The notes under the pieces are model-generated. The model saw only the letters and a program-made list of their open reading frames with translations, had not been told where the DNA came from and did no database searches. From the NCBI GenBank assembly GCA_040779345.1, contig JBFONU010000011.1, forward strand, positions 62,001 through 126,000: 64,000 nt of DNA, read 5' to 3'. The position numbers and the translations under genes were made by a program. This stretch comes from Thalassotalea_H sp040779345 (GTDB lineage Bacteria; Pseudomonadota; Gammaproteobacteria; Enterobacterales; Alteromonadaceae). Shown here one piece after another: positions 1 to 8,087 of the stretch (its first letter is position 1; each line of letters begins with the position of its first letter).

Positions 1-1271
1 CAAGACGAGGAATTCAAGCAAGTAGAGAAGAAATACTCATTACTGCAGGTACCCAGCAGGCGTTGTACCTAATTACCCAGTTATTTGTGAATAACGATGT
101 TAACGTTGCGGTTGAAGAGCCGGGTTATCCGGAAATGAGAGAACTTTTGCTACGTAGGGGCGTTGAGCTTACCTATCAACCAATTGACGATAAAGGAATG
201 GTTGTAAATGAACGGCTAGACAAATCCCAAATTGTCTATACTACGCCAAGTCATCAAACACCGACAAGTATTACTATGTCGATGGAACGCCGCGATCAGT
301 TACTTAAAAAAGCCAGTGAACAAGACCTTCTTATTATTGAAGACGATTTTGAGTTTGAGAGTAACTTTCTTGGTCAGCCACACCCTGCACTAAGAAGCCT
401 CGATAAAGACAATCGGGTAGTTTACACCTCTTGCTTGTCGAAAGTGTTAGCGTCAGGTATTCAAATTGGCTTTGTTGTTGCTGACAGTGTCGTGATATCT
501 GAGTTAAAAAAGCTACGTAAAATCTTAATGAGAAATCCGCCATTGAATAATCAGCGAGCAGTCACCTATTTCTTAAGCTTAGGTTATTACGATGCGTATA
601 TGATGCAGTTGCACAAAAAGTTTTTTGATCGGTGGTTAACATTAAGAGAAGCGTTAAATACCTATTTGCCAAATTGTATTGATACCGGCCCAATTCAAGG
701 TGGAACAGCTTATTGGGTAACAGGGCCAGAACAATTAGATGGTGAATATTTACGTGAGCAGGCTGCCAAACAGGGCATATTAATAGAGCCTGTTAAGCGC
801 TATTTTGCTTCAAATGAATATCCAGAAAACTGTTTTAGGCTTGGGATCACCGGGATACCCGACGATAAAATTAGGGATGGTGTCAGTAAACTGGCCGAGT
901 TGATTCATCAGCTAACAGAAGAGTTTGAAGAAAAGCTGAGTAACGCAAAGGGTAAATTACTTGACGAAAACTCACTGAAACAACTACTTCCTGATGCTCA
1001 ATTGGAATGTCAAATGGTCTATGGTGTACCTTGTATTATTGAGCTAATGGCTGACGGCACAATGTTTGGCAGAACAGGTGGGAAGGATAAAGAGTTTGAT
1101 ACAGGTCGTTGGTGGATAGAAGATGGAATGTATTATCGAAAATGGAATTTATGGGGCTACGGGGAAACCAAAGGTTTTTACGTCATTATTGATGGCGACG
1201 AAATGAAGTGGTTTGATCAAAATTACTGCTTCGTTAGACAACTGGAACTAAAAGGATACAAAAAGAATTAA
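1..1271 (+). CDS. MocR-type PLP-fold transcription regulator, 5' partial, with extra C-terminal domain
   Basis: The frame is open from base 3, so the gene starts upstream of the window; the TTG at 63 is internal. The visible part is the fold-type I aminotransferase domain of MocR/PdxR-like regulators: an upstream QQAL segment, then EEPGYP, then SCLSKVLASG with the PLP-binding Lys at 441-443. In this family an N-terminal GntR-type HTH precedes the domain; it would lie outside the window. After the normal end of the aminotransferase fold (about nt 950) there are about 105 more residues with a GRWWIEDG...YRKWN...DGDEMKWF pattern, resembling a small beta-rich domain and not usual for MocR proteins. 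Direct repeats just after the stop suggest it controls the nitrilase remnant downstream. Family call is firm; the ligand is unknown. Confidence 0.85.
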   Translation, partial: RRGIQASREEILITAGTQQALYLITQLFVNNDVNVAVEEPGYPEMRELLLRRGVELTYQPIDDKGMVVNERLDKSQIVYTTPSHQTPTSITMSMERRDQLLKKASEQDLLIIEDDFEFESNFLGQPHPALRSLDKDNRVVYTSCLSKVLASGIQIGFVVADSVVISELKKLRKILMRNPPLNNQRAVTYFLSLGYYDAYMMQLHKKFFDRWLTLREALNTYLPNCIDTGPIQGGTAYWVTGPEQLDGEYLREQAAKQGILIEPVKRYFASNEYPENCFRLGITGIPDDKIRDGVSKLAELIHQLTEEFEEKLSNAKGKLLDENSLKQLLPDAQLECQMVYGVPCIIELMADGTMFGRTGGKDKEFDTGRWWIEDGMYYRKWNLWGYGETKGFYVIIDGDEMKWFDQNYCFVRQLELKGYKKN

Positions 1272-1303
1272 ACTGGCACCATTCGTACCATAAAACTGGT
1301 ACT
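1271..1303. promoter_or_regulatory. Candidate MocR operator: direct repeat plus small inverted repeat
   Basis: AACTGGCACC at 1271-1280 and AACTGGTACT at 1294-1303 form a direct repeat with starts 23 bp apart. The second copy also closes an inverted repeat, GTACC...GGTAC, at 1285-1302. MocR regulators are known to bind direct repeats of about this spacing. The site lies between the MocR gene and the nitrilase remnant, about 70 bp before the latter's ATG. Binding is inferred. Confidence 0.4.
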
Positions 1304-1374
1304 AACCCTTCTTACAGACTAATCATTATGGTATGTACATAATAATCAAAATGTATATTTATTGAGTGAATGCC

Positions 1375-1620
1375 ATGAGCCATTTTTCTATTGCAGGTTT
1401 ACAGCTAGATCTCCCGTGTGGCGATAATCTAGATGTTATAGCTAAAGAAATCATCAAAACTAAACAGCGTTTCCCTTGGCTCGATATGATTGTATTAAGT
1501 GAACTATCGACCTACGGTCCAGAAAAGAAATACGCTGAAGTATTTCCTAGCGACGCTGAGCGTTTTTACAGCCAATTGGCTCGTGAAAATAATGTGTGGC
1601 TTATTCCGGGTTCTTTATAG
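1375..1620 (+). pseudogene. Truncated carbon-nitrogen hydrolase (nitrilase family), N-terminal fragment
   Basis: The 81-residue product from ATG 1375 begins like a nitrilase-superfamily enzyme: IAGLQLDL, then VLSEL with the position of the catalytic Glu, then LARENNVWLIPGSL, where the reading stops. Full members are about 260-310 residues and need a Lys and a Cys further on, so this is only the first quarter. No continuing frame is seen downstream. A GTG at 1366 is an alternative start. It was probably the target gene of the MocR regulator before being truncated. A complete nitrilase is present at 29030. Confidence 0.7.
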
Positions 1621-2182
1621 GGTATTCGACTATATAGAGAAATATCTAATTAATGGTACTTAAGTATATGTTTTAAATATCTTTATAAATTAATTTTCTT
1701 GATCACACATTCACAAATGGCTAGTTAAAAGCTAGGCTCAAAATCACTAAAGATCTTCTAGTTTTACTTCTATCTCTTTTTGATGATGTCTAGTTTTAAC
1801 TACATCCCTAAGCCCATCATCCTCTGTAGATATAAGCCACAAGATGCGTCAGGTAATTCTTTATCATTATCAAACATAATAGGGTGTTTGACTAAATATT
1901 GATTAATTCGAGGTTTTGATAGCAGAAGCAATTGCTATAAAGTTGTTTTAAGTGTTTACCAATCAATTAATGTATTAGAAAGCAGAAAAGGGGGAATAAT
2001 TTTATAATCAGAGAAGATTATATTTAGGTAATTTAAGAAATAGTAATAATTAGGTAAAACTGCATGTTTTATTAAGTGCGTTGTTATTAGTAAACAACCT
2101 ATGTTTAATTATCAGCAAAATAAATAATTAGATAGTCCGTAATTCGATATTGTTTATTACTTAGAAATAAAATTCCTAGTTA
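1621..2182. other. Gene-poor stretch with a possible coding remnant on the minus strand
   Basis: There is no intact gene in these 562 bases. On the minus strand, 1748-1850 reads as a plausible C-terminal peptide (ILWLISTEDDGLRD, then KEIEVKLEDL and a stop). The sequence just upstream, up to about 1880, has a matching coding look in another frame, so it may be a frameshifted remnant. I do not recognise the protein. The rest is AT-rich with no clear structure. Confidence 0.35.
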
Positions 2183-2320
2183 TTATTGATATAATCGTTC
2201 GATTTTTACTTTTAAAGCCATTGCTAATAACTTGACTTCAGAGTCTGTAACACGTCTAACTTTTGACTCTATTTTTGCTAGTGTACCTCTACTTATATTC
2301 CATCCGATTAAATTACATTT
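2183..2320 (-). pseudogene. C-terminal remnant of an XRE-family HTH regulator
   Basis: Read on the minus strand, this gives about 45 residues containing LIGWNISRGTLAKIES, then RVTDSEVKLLAMALKV and a stop at 2183-2185. This is the typical helix-turn-helix and tail of small Cro/C1 (XRE) repressors. The N-terminal half is missing, and the coding signal stops where the IS3-family transposase similarity begins, near 2320. The IS therefore appears to have cut this gene. The plus-strand frame opening at 2232 reads antisense through this remnant, so its first 30 residues are not part of the transposase. Confidence 0.65.
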
Positions 2321-3163
2321 TGCAGCTTGTGAGGTTTTTAATATTCATCGCAGCAGTTATAAATATTGGGCAAAACAAGTTAAGCGTATTAACCCTATAG
2401 AGGTCGAAGCCTTAGCGATTATTAAGAGTATTTATCTAGAAAGCAATGGCTCTGCTGGTGCTAGAACCATTGCTAGTATCGCCACAACGAGAGGTTTAGC
2501 GTTAAGTCGATATGTTGCTACTCGCTTAATGAGAGAGCAAGGCTTGGTGAGTTGTCAGCTTCCTAGTCATAAATACAAGAAGGCGACCCAAGAGCATGTA
2601 GCGATACCTAACACGCTTGAACGTCAGTTTTCGGTGACCAAGCCTAACCAAGTTTGGTGTGGTGATATCACGTTTGTTTGGACAGGGAATCGTTGGGCCT
2701 ATCTTGCTGTTGTTATGGATTTATTTGCTAGGAAACCTGTTGGTTGGGCAATGTCATACTCACCTGATACTAAGTTAGCAGCAAAAGCACTAACTATGGC
2801 ATTTGAATCCAGAGGCAGACCCAAAGGTGTAATGTTTCACTCAGATCAAGGTAGCACCTATACGAGCAGAAACTATCGTCAGCTATTGTGGCGATATCAG
2901 ATTGAGCAAAGCATGAGTCGTCGTGGTAATTGTTGGGACAATAGCCCAATGAAGCGATTCTTTAGAAGTTTAAAAACAGAGTGGATACCAACAATTGGTT
3001 ATCGCTATTTTGTTGAAGCAGAAAATGCAGTTATTAAATATATTATTGGATATTACAGCCAGGTTAGGCCACACAGTTACAATGGTGGAATAACACCCAA
3101 TGAGTCAGAGAAAAGATACTGGCTTGAATATAAATCAGTGGCCAAAATTAGTTGACCACTACA
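2321..3163 (+). mobile_element. IS3-family element remnant, right end present, left end lost
   Basis: The right terminus is inferred from AGTGGCCAAAATTAG and GACCACTACA at 3137-3163, just overlapping the orfB stop; ends reading TGTAGTGGTCA inward are usual for this type of IS. No matching left repeat is visible between 1600 and 2320, and orfA is missing. It is flanked by an XRE remnant on the left and a patatin-like tail on the right, which fit no common gene, so insertion was followed by deletion. Confidence 0.6.
2322..3155 (+). pseudogene. IS3-family transposase OrfB, truncated and catalytically dead
   Basis: This is an rve integrase-core protein of IS3-family OrfB type: HRSSYKYW at the start, CGDITFVW (first Asp), FHSDQGSTY (second Asp) and RGNCWDNSPMKRFFRSLKTEW. 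In the family the residue after PM is the third catalytic acid (Glu), seven residues before the conserved Lys. Here it is Lys (AAG at 2952-2954, one transition from GAG). OrfA and the left end are absent. So the copy is both truncated and point-mutated. Its right end is inferred at 3137-3163. Confidence 0.85.
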
Positions 3164-3421
3164 GTTCGAAGTTTCATGAGTTATTTGGATAATCATAAAG
3201 GTCTAGGAGGCTACTCGCTAATAGGGCAAAATCCTCAAGAGTTATTTGAAGGTAAGCAAGAGCAAATTGGGGCTGACTGGCTTTATTCTAAGCAGGTTGA
3301 ATATTGTTCAAGATATAGTACTGATTTAAAGGCTATGTCTGAATACGATTTTGATTTAATTTCTAAGCACGGGTATGAGTCTGCAACTGCAATAAATATA
3401 GTCAGAAACTCAATTCGTTAA
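3164..3421 (+). pseudogene. C-terminal fragment, possibly patatin-like phospholipase
   Basis: The frame continues out of the IS right end and gives about 85 residues: GLGGYSLIGQNPQELF, GADWLYSKQVEYCSRYST, MSEYDFDLISKHGYESA. This looks like the C-terminal region of a patatin-family acyl hydrolase, where a late Asp/Tyr-rich segment precedes a final helix. No start codon or ribosome site belongs to it; the IS removed the 5' part. The catalytic GxSxG motif would be in the missing half, so function is lost. The family assignment is tentative. Confidence 0.4.
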
Positions 3422-3619
3422 TTTAGTATAAACTCTTAATTTCAGAGTGGTCAAAAAGAAAATGGACATCACTCAATAAGTAATGAAAGATGCATCGCTT
3501 GGGAGTATAAGGCTTTGAAATTAAAGTGATTTATGGTGGATTGACAAGTGGCAAAAGAGATAGATGTTGCTAAAGCATCTATTTAATTAATTTAGCCTAA
3601 GAATACGTCGAATATAGTT

Positions 3620-4262
3620 ATGAAAGAATTCCCATTTGACCCTTATGATTTCTTCGGGTATATCTCATCAGGACTAGTCATAGTCGTTGGTCTAGAAATA
3701 ATTGTTGGCGTACCCAAGTTACTAGGCTCTGATTTAAAAGCATTTGACATACTCATTGCCTCGCTAGGTGTGTACATTGCTGGTCAGTTGATTGCTAACC
3801 CATCAAAATGGCTGTTGGAAGACCTAATAGTAAAACGGGCATTGAAGGCTCCAGCTACTAATTTAATGGCACAGTACGATGGTGTTTTAAATTACGTATT
3901 CCCTGGATATTATGTCTCACTACCAGCGGATGTTGTTTCAAATATAACTTCCAAAGTAGGAACTGAAAAAACTGGAGAATCATTATTTCTACATATTCGA
4001 TTCGATCCTAATGTCAGAAATGATGAAAAATTGATGTCCAAACTAAATGTTTTTCTAAAAAATTACGGATTTGCTAGAAACCTATCTTTAACTTGGTTGC
4101 TATTTGGGTTTTCTCTATTGTGCTTTAAGGATATTGATTTTGGTTCTGAACATACAAAACATGCCCTCATTTCAGTAGCATCAGGAATAATGCTTTTTTA
4201 GGTACCTAAAATTTTACCGCCAATATTGCTTTGAACTCTTCAATAGTTATGCAAGGAATTAA
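3620..4262 (+). pseudogene. Membrane protein of unknown family, frameshifted at a poly-T tract
   Basis: The ATG frame runs to a stop at 4199-4201 (193 residues) with hydrophobic segments near residues 13-30, 42-60 and 155-172, and a soluble middle. In the next frame the coding continues at once as RYLKFYRQYCFELFNSYARN and stops at 4260-4262, two bases before the next ATG. One T too many (or two too few) in the six-T run at 4194-4199 explains this, so the intact product would be about 213 residues. With the following metallo-beta-lactamase-fold gene it formed a tight two-gene operon. I do not recognise the family. The slip could be real decay or a sequencing error. Confidence 0.6.
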
Positions 4263-4263
4263 A

Positions 4264-4392
4264 ATGACTACTACCGCTCACTTCATTAACGTTGGTCAAG
4301 GAAATATGACTTTATTGCAACTCAACTGTGGGAAAGTCATGCTTTATGACTGCAATGTCACTAATGACAACGAACGCGATGTTCTTGGGTAA
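4264..4392 (+). pseudogene. Metallo-beta-lactamase-fold hydrolase, N-terminal fragment
   Basis: From ATG 4264, with AAGGAA in front, 42 residues read AHFINVGQGNMTLLQ and KVMLYDCNVTNDNE before a stop. INVGQGN...T followed by a D at the end of the third strand is the opening of MBL-fold proteins of the ComEC/Rec2-like group. The metal-binding HxHxDH motif would follow but is gone: the sequence passes straight into an IS110 tail at about 4391. Its start follows the corrected end of the membrane-protein gene by one base, so the two were co-translated. Confidence 0.6.
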
Positions 4393-4471
4393 CCGAGCGT
4401 GTTTAGCTTATACTAACAAAGTGGCTAGAATAGCTTGGGCTATTGCTTATAACGAATACTTACCAGTTTAA
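4391..4471 (+). pseudogene. IS110-family transposase, C-terminal tail
   Basis: Twenty-six residues, NRACLAYTNKVARIAWAI followed by AYNEYLPV and a stop, match the conserved end of IS110/IS1111 transposases, where a (V/A)ANK(M/V)AR.AW motif is usual. The rest of the element is missing on the left. A longer relic of the same family lies at 54824-55135 and carries the equivalent IAVANKTVRTAWAM. Confidence 0.6.
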
Positions 4472-4832
4472 AAAAAGAAGTTCTTTAAAGAATTGCAAGG
4501 GCCAGATAAATGATGGCAAAAAGGTAAAACCGACATAATGAAAACCTGGAAAGCTCAGCGGTAGAGAATATCGATAATCTGATAAGGCCTATATGCGTGT
4601 AATACTGGATTACAAACACTTCTCTAGCAGCTAATATATTAACTGCCTAGTACGTTATAATTATGCCCCTTACGGCCTATATTACCATGTTTAATGACTT
4701 TTATGATATACAGTTGAAATGGTAGTTAGTTATAATAATGTATCTAAAATTTTATTTTATGGTGCCTGTTTATTCGTTACCATAAATAGAATTATTTATA
4801 TTAAAATTTATTGATTAGAGGCTATATCAACA
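4472..4832. other. Non-coding stretch: IS110 3' flank and upstream region of the VOC gene
   Basis: No gene is seen. The first part is probably the 3' end of the IS110 relic. The second part is the promoter region of the VOC gene at 4833 and holds the 16-bp motif at 4674-4689 that also occurs upstream of the VOC gene at about 16.3 kb. Confidence 0.5.
4674..4689. promoter_or_regulatory. Candidate operator shared with 16215-16230
   Basis: GGCCTATATTACCATG here and GGCCTTTATTGCCATG at 16215 match at 14 of 16 positions. Both contain an inverted GGC(C)...(G)CC core. Each lies 105-145 bp upstream of a gene for a VOC-superfamily protein, suggesting a common regulator. Binding is inferred. Confidence 0.35.
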
Positions 4833-5555
4833 ATGATAGAAAAACACTTATTAAAATATCATCATCTTGGCATTCCAACAACGGAGGAGCGTGCTGGAGA
4901 AGTTTATCGCCCTGAATTACAATACTCAGTTTATCAAGGGACTAACAATGATTATGGTGTTGAATGGGTGCGGTTTGATGATGGTGCGGATTATCCAGAT
5001 ATGCTAAAAGAGTACGCTCATGTTACTTTTGAAGTAGATAGCTTGGAAGAGGCCATTGAAGGTGAAGAGTTATTAGTTGCTCCAAGACAAGAAGCTCCCG
5101 GTGTACGTTCAGCGTATATAACTTTACTTGAAGCACCAGTGAAATTTGTTGAGATTGATTATGCCATAGCTGATGACTCAGAAAAAAATCCTGTAGTTAA
5201 AAGTGGTAAGAATTTAAAATATCATCATACGGGTATGCCTTGTGATAAAACTTTTGAAAATGAAGAAAAGCGTCCTGCCCTTAAATTGGCTTATTTACCG
5301 GGAAAGCTAAATAACTACGGAGTAGAGTGGTTACGATTTTACGAAGGTAATGAAAACCCTGATATTATTAAATACATTCCACATGTTGCTTTTGAAGTTG
5401 AAGATATTGACCAAGCGATTGTTGGTGAAAAAGTTATTTATCATTCAGGACGTTCATATCCGGGTATTGTTGTCGCCATGGTTGAAGTTGATGGTGCATC
5501 AATCGAATTTCTTGAACTTGACCGCTCAATAGTTGGTGATGAGTTTGACGCTTAA
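4833..5555 (+). CDS. Tandem-domain VOC (glyoxalase/bleomycin-resistance fold) protein
   Basis: The 240-residue protein has two homologous halves. Residues about 6-112 and 128-232 each open with KYHH(L/T)G(I/M)P, contain NNDYGVEWVRF or NNYGVEWLRF, then a (V/A)FEV(D/E)D(I/L)..AI.GE segment and a final strand ending F(V/L)E(I/L)D. The repeated His near each start and Glu near each end sit where VOC enzymes bind metal. Relatives in this window are the 232-residue protein at 22404 and the single-domain protein at 55454. A strong terminator follows, so it is probably its own transcript, perhaps controlled through the motif at 4674. The reaction is not readable; a dioxygenase, isomerase or binding role are all possible. 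Confidence 0.75.
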   Translation: MIEKHLLKYHHLGIPTTEERAGEVYRPELQYSVYQGTNNDYGVEWVRFDDGADYPDMLKEYAHVTFEVDSLEEAIEGEELLVAPRQEAPGVRSAYITLLEAPVKFVEIDYAIADDSEKNPVVKSGKNLKYHHTGMPCDKTFENEEKRPALKLAYLPGKLNNYGVEWLRFYEGNENPDIIKYIPHVAFEVEDIDQAIVGEKVIYHSGRSYPGIVVAMVEVDGASIEFLELDRSIVGDEFDA

Positions 5556-5594
5556 CAGCGATCGTTTATTCAATTATTTATACAGCTAAATTTT

Positions 5595-5627
5595 TAAAAA
5601 GTCAGACATAAGTTGTCTGACTTTTTA
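5595..5627. terminator. Bidirectional rho-independent terminator
   Basis: A perfect stem pairs AAAAAGTCAGACA with TGTCTGACTTTTT around a five-base loop, giving T-runs on both strands. It separates the VOC gene from the amidohydrolase. Confidence 0.85.
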
Positions 5628-5644
5628 CTATTTAAGGTACCATT

Positions 5645-6730
5645 ATGACTACGCAATTACATACTTGTAGCGAACACTCTGTAGGCGAGTGTCCAGAATA
5701 TTGCCATAAGCCCAAGATGGCCAGTGGCAAAAATGAAATATTATCGATTGATATGCATTGCCATATCGTCACGCCAGAAGTTGAAGACGTTGTTAAATCT
5801 TTTCCTCAAAAACAAGGAGAATATGACGTTCTGGTTGAAAATATGGGGCAGGAATCCGTCGACTATAACGGCAGTATGATGGCCGATTTAGTACCTAAAC
5901 TGATTGATATTGATGTCCGTATTCAAGATATGGATACCATGGGTATTGATATCCAAGCACTTAGTCCGTCACCGACACAATATTATTACTGGACAGACCG
6001 AGACGTTTCTAGTCATATTGTTAATTTACAAAATGAACGTATTGCCGAGGTTTGTGCTAATCATTCAGATCGTTTTGTCGGTCTTGGTAATGTATCACTA
6101 CAATTTCCTGAATTAGCTGCACAACAATTAGAGTATTGTGTGAAAACATTAGGTTTTCGTGGCGTTGAAATTTCGTCAACGGTTAATTGTAAAGAAATTG
6201 CTGACCCAATGTTTGCACCTTTTTGGCAGAAAGCTGAAGAGCTTGATGTCGTGGTTTTTCTGCATCCATTAGGCACAACCTTAGGTACCAGAGTAAATAA
6301 GCATTATCTCGCGAATTTAATTGGTGTGCCCTTAGAAACCACGATTGCGTTATCGCACATGATATTTGGTGGTGTACTTGATCGTTACCCTGGGTTGAAA
6401 ATATGTGCAGCACACGGAGGTGGATTTCTTGCATCATACGGTGGTCGTTCTGATCATGGTTGGCAAGTACGTCCAGAATGTCAAAAAACTAAAAAGGCGC
6501 CGAGTGAATATTTAAAACAAATATATTTTGATACTATTTTGTTTGATCCTAACCAAATTGAACACTTAGTTAGGCAAGTAGGCTTATCTCAAGTAGTTAT
6601 CGGTACTGATTACCCGTTCGATATGGGCGATTCAACCCCTATGGATCGTATTTTGTCATTACCAAACTTGTCAGATAAAGATAAACGACAAATTATTGGT
6701 TTAAATGCAGCGAAATTGCTTAAGATTTAA
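5645..6730 (+). CDS. Amidohydrolase-2 family metal hydrolase/decarboxylase (ACMSD-like)
   Basis: The 361-residue product has the ACMSD/gamma-resorcylate decarboxylase signature: DMHCH with His38 and His40, FLHPLG, CAAHGGG, and the late Asp in GTDYPFDMG. These place it in the amidohydrolase superfamily branch that decarboxylates or hydrolyses aromatic and semialdehyde substrates with one divalent metal. The first 25 residues carry three Cys and two His (CSEH...CPEYCH), an unusual N-terminal extension. AAGG precedes ATG 5645 after the terminator. It converges on the glycerate kinase gene and ends in a shared terminator. The substrate is unknown; an aromatic carboxylate is the family expectation. 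Confidence 0.85.
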   Translation: MTTQLHTCSEHSVGECPEYCHKPKMASGKNEILSIDMHCHIVTPEVEDVVKSFPQKQGEYDVLVENMGQESVDYNGSMMADLVPKLIDIDVRIQDMDTMGIDIQALSPSPTQYYYWTDRDVSSHIVNLQNERIAEVCANHSDRFVGLGNVSLQFPELAAQQLEYCVKTLGFRGVEISSTVNCKEIADPMFAPFWQKAEELDVVVFLHPLGTTLGTRVNKHYLANLIGVPLETTIALSHMIFGGVLDRYPGLKICAAHGGGFLASYGGRSDHGWQVRPECQKTKKAPSEYLKQIYFDTILFDPNQIEHLVRQVGLSQVVIGTDYPFDMGDSTPMDRILSLPNLSDKDKRQIIGLNAAKLLKI

Positions 6731-6757
6731 CGAAGAACCTTTCAACGGTGTGTAAAC

Positions 6758-6794
6758 AAAAAAGCCACAGATAATTATTTATCTGTGGCTTTTT
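6758..6794. terminator. Bidirectional terminator between convergent genes
   Basis: A stem of AAAAAGCCACAGAT and ATCTGTGGCTTTTT with an eight-base loop serves both the rightward amidohydrolase and the leftward kinase operon. Confidence 0.9.
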
Positions 6795-6812
6795 ATGTAT
6801 GACTAGCAGCTC

Positions 6813-8075
6813 TTAACAGATTAATATGGCTCTAAAATCATTAACATTCGTTTTTGTCGGGCCAGTCATAATGAGTTGATCTATTTGTGAAAAAAAACTA
6901 AAACCGTCATTATTAATTAAATACTTGTCAGGATTTAATCCTTTTTTCCTAACGATATCAAATGTTTCTGGTGTGATGTAAGCACCAGCATTTTTCTCAC
7001 AACCATCAATGCCGTCAGTATCGGCGGCAAGAGCATAAATATTTAAATGCTGGCCAAGGTTGGCAAGTAAACTTAATAAAAATTCAGCATTTCGACCTCC
7101 TCTACCATTGCCTTTTACGGTAACACTGGTTTCTCCACCTGACAAAATAACACAAGGTGGTTTTATCGGTTGTCCATATTGGCGGGCTTGTTTAGCAATA
7201 GCGGCATGTACTTTCGCCACTTCTCTTGATTCACCCTCAATACAATCACTGAGTATGAGTGGTGTTATACCTACCGCAGTAGCATAAGTAGCAGCCGCTT
7301 CAAGGGATTGTTGCGCGGTGGCTAGAAGTGTTACTTTATTGTCATTAAATGCTTTGTTATAGGTTTTTAATGTTTCAGACTCAGGGCTATTTAGCCAATT
7401 AACGACTGATTCTGAAACCTCTATTTGATAACGTTTTAGTATATCAAGTGCTTCTGCTGAAGTGCTAGGGTCAGCAACCGTTGGGCCTGAAGCGACTACA
7501 TCAATAACATCACCAGGAACGTCAGATATTACAAAGGTATGACATTTTGCAGGTCGGAAGGCTTGTGCTAATCTTCCTCCTTTAATAGCTGATAGATGTT
7601 TACGTACACAGTTCATTTCAAAGATGGTTGCTCCGGAGCGTAATAAGGCTTTATTGATCTGTTTTTTTTCAACCAATGAAACACCTTTAGCCGGTAATGC
7701 TAATAGTGAAGAACCACCACCAGAAATTAAGCAGAAAACCTTATCTTGCTCGGTTAACTTATTTGCTAATGCCAATATTTTTTTAGCTATCTGCTCTCCT
7801 GCTTCATCAGGAACCGGATGTGCTGCTTCGATTACTTCAATATGTTTACAAGTTACTCCATGACCATAAGGAGTAACTACTAAGCCAGAGATCGAGCCTT
7901 GCCAACACTTTTCTAGAGCAGAAGCCATTGAAGCTGCCGCTTTTCCTGCTCCAATAACAACTAAAGTACTCGTTTTATCTTCAGGTAAATTCTGCTCAAA
8001 AACTTGATCTGGGTGTGCGGCCGCAACAGCGATATCAAATAGCTTTCTGAGAAAATTTTTTGGCTCTATTTTCAT
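6813..8075 (-). CDS. Glycerate 2-kinase, MOFRL family
   Basis: The 420-residue protein has the two-domain layout of GckA/TtuD-type glycerate kinases: GAGKAAASM near residue 42, LISGGGSSLL near 117, VISDVPGD near 190, LSGGETSVTV and GRGGRNAEFLLSL (MOFRL domain) near 310-335, and AADTDGIDG near 355. The reaction is ATP-dependent phosphorylation of D-glycerate to 2-phosphoglycerate, feeding lower glycolysis; homologues are often labelled hydroxypyruvate reductase in error. It is last in a three-gene leftward operon, 12 bp after the aminotransferase. That linkage suggests a serine-, hydroxypyruvate- or tartronate-like end of the pathway. Confidence 0.9.
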   Translation of the reverse strand: MKIEPKNFLRKLFDIAVAAAHPDQVFEQNLPEDKTSTLVVIGAGKAAASMASALEKCWQGSISGLVVTPYGHGVTCKHIEVIEAAHPVPDEAGEQIAKKILALANKLTEQDKVFCLISGGGSSLLALPAKGVSLVEKKQINKALLRSGATIFEMNCVRKHLSAIKGGRLAQAFRPAKCHTFVISDVPGDVIDVVASGPTVADPSTSAEALDILKRYQIEVSESVVNWLNSPESETLKTYNKAFNDNKVTLLATAQQSLEAAATYATAVGITPLILSDCIEGESREVAKVHAAIAKQARQYGQPIKPPCVILSGGETSVTVKGNGRGGRNAEFLLSLLANLGQHLNIYALAADTDGIDGCEKNAGAYITPETFDIVRKKGLNPDKYLINNDGFSFFSQIDQLIMTGPTKTNVNDFRAILIC

Positions 8076-8087
8076 AACATTACTTCT

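Noticed and set aside
2232..2321. First 30 residues of the transposase frame as a true N-terminus
   Set aside because: They are antisense to an XRE-like reading on the minus strand and do not resemble an OrfB start.
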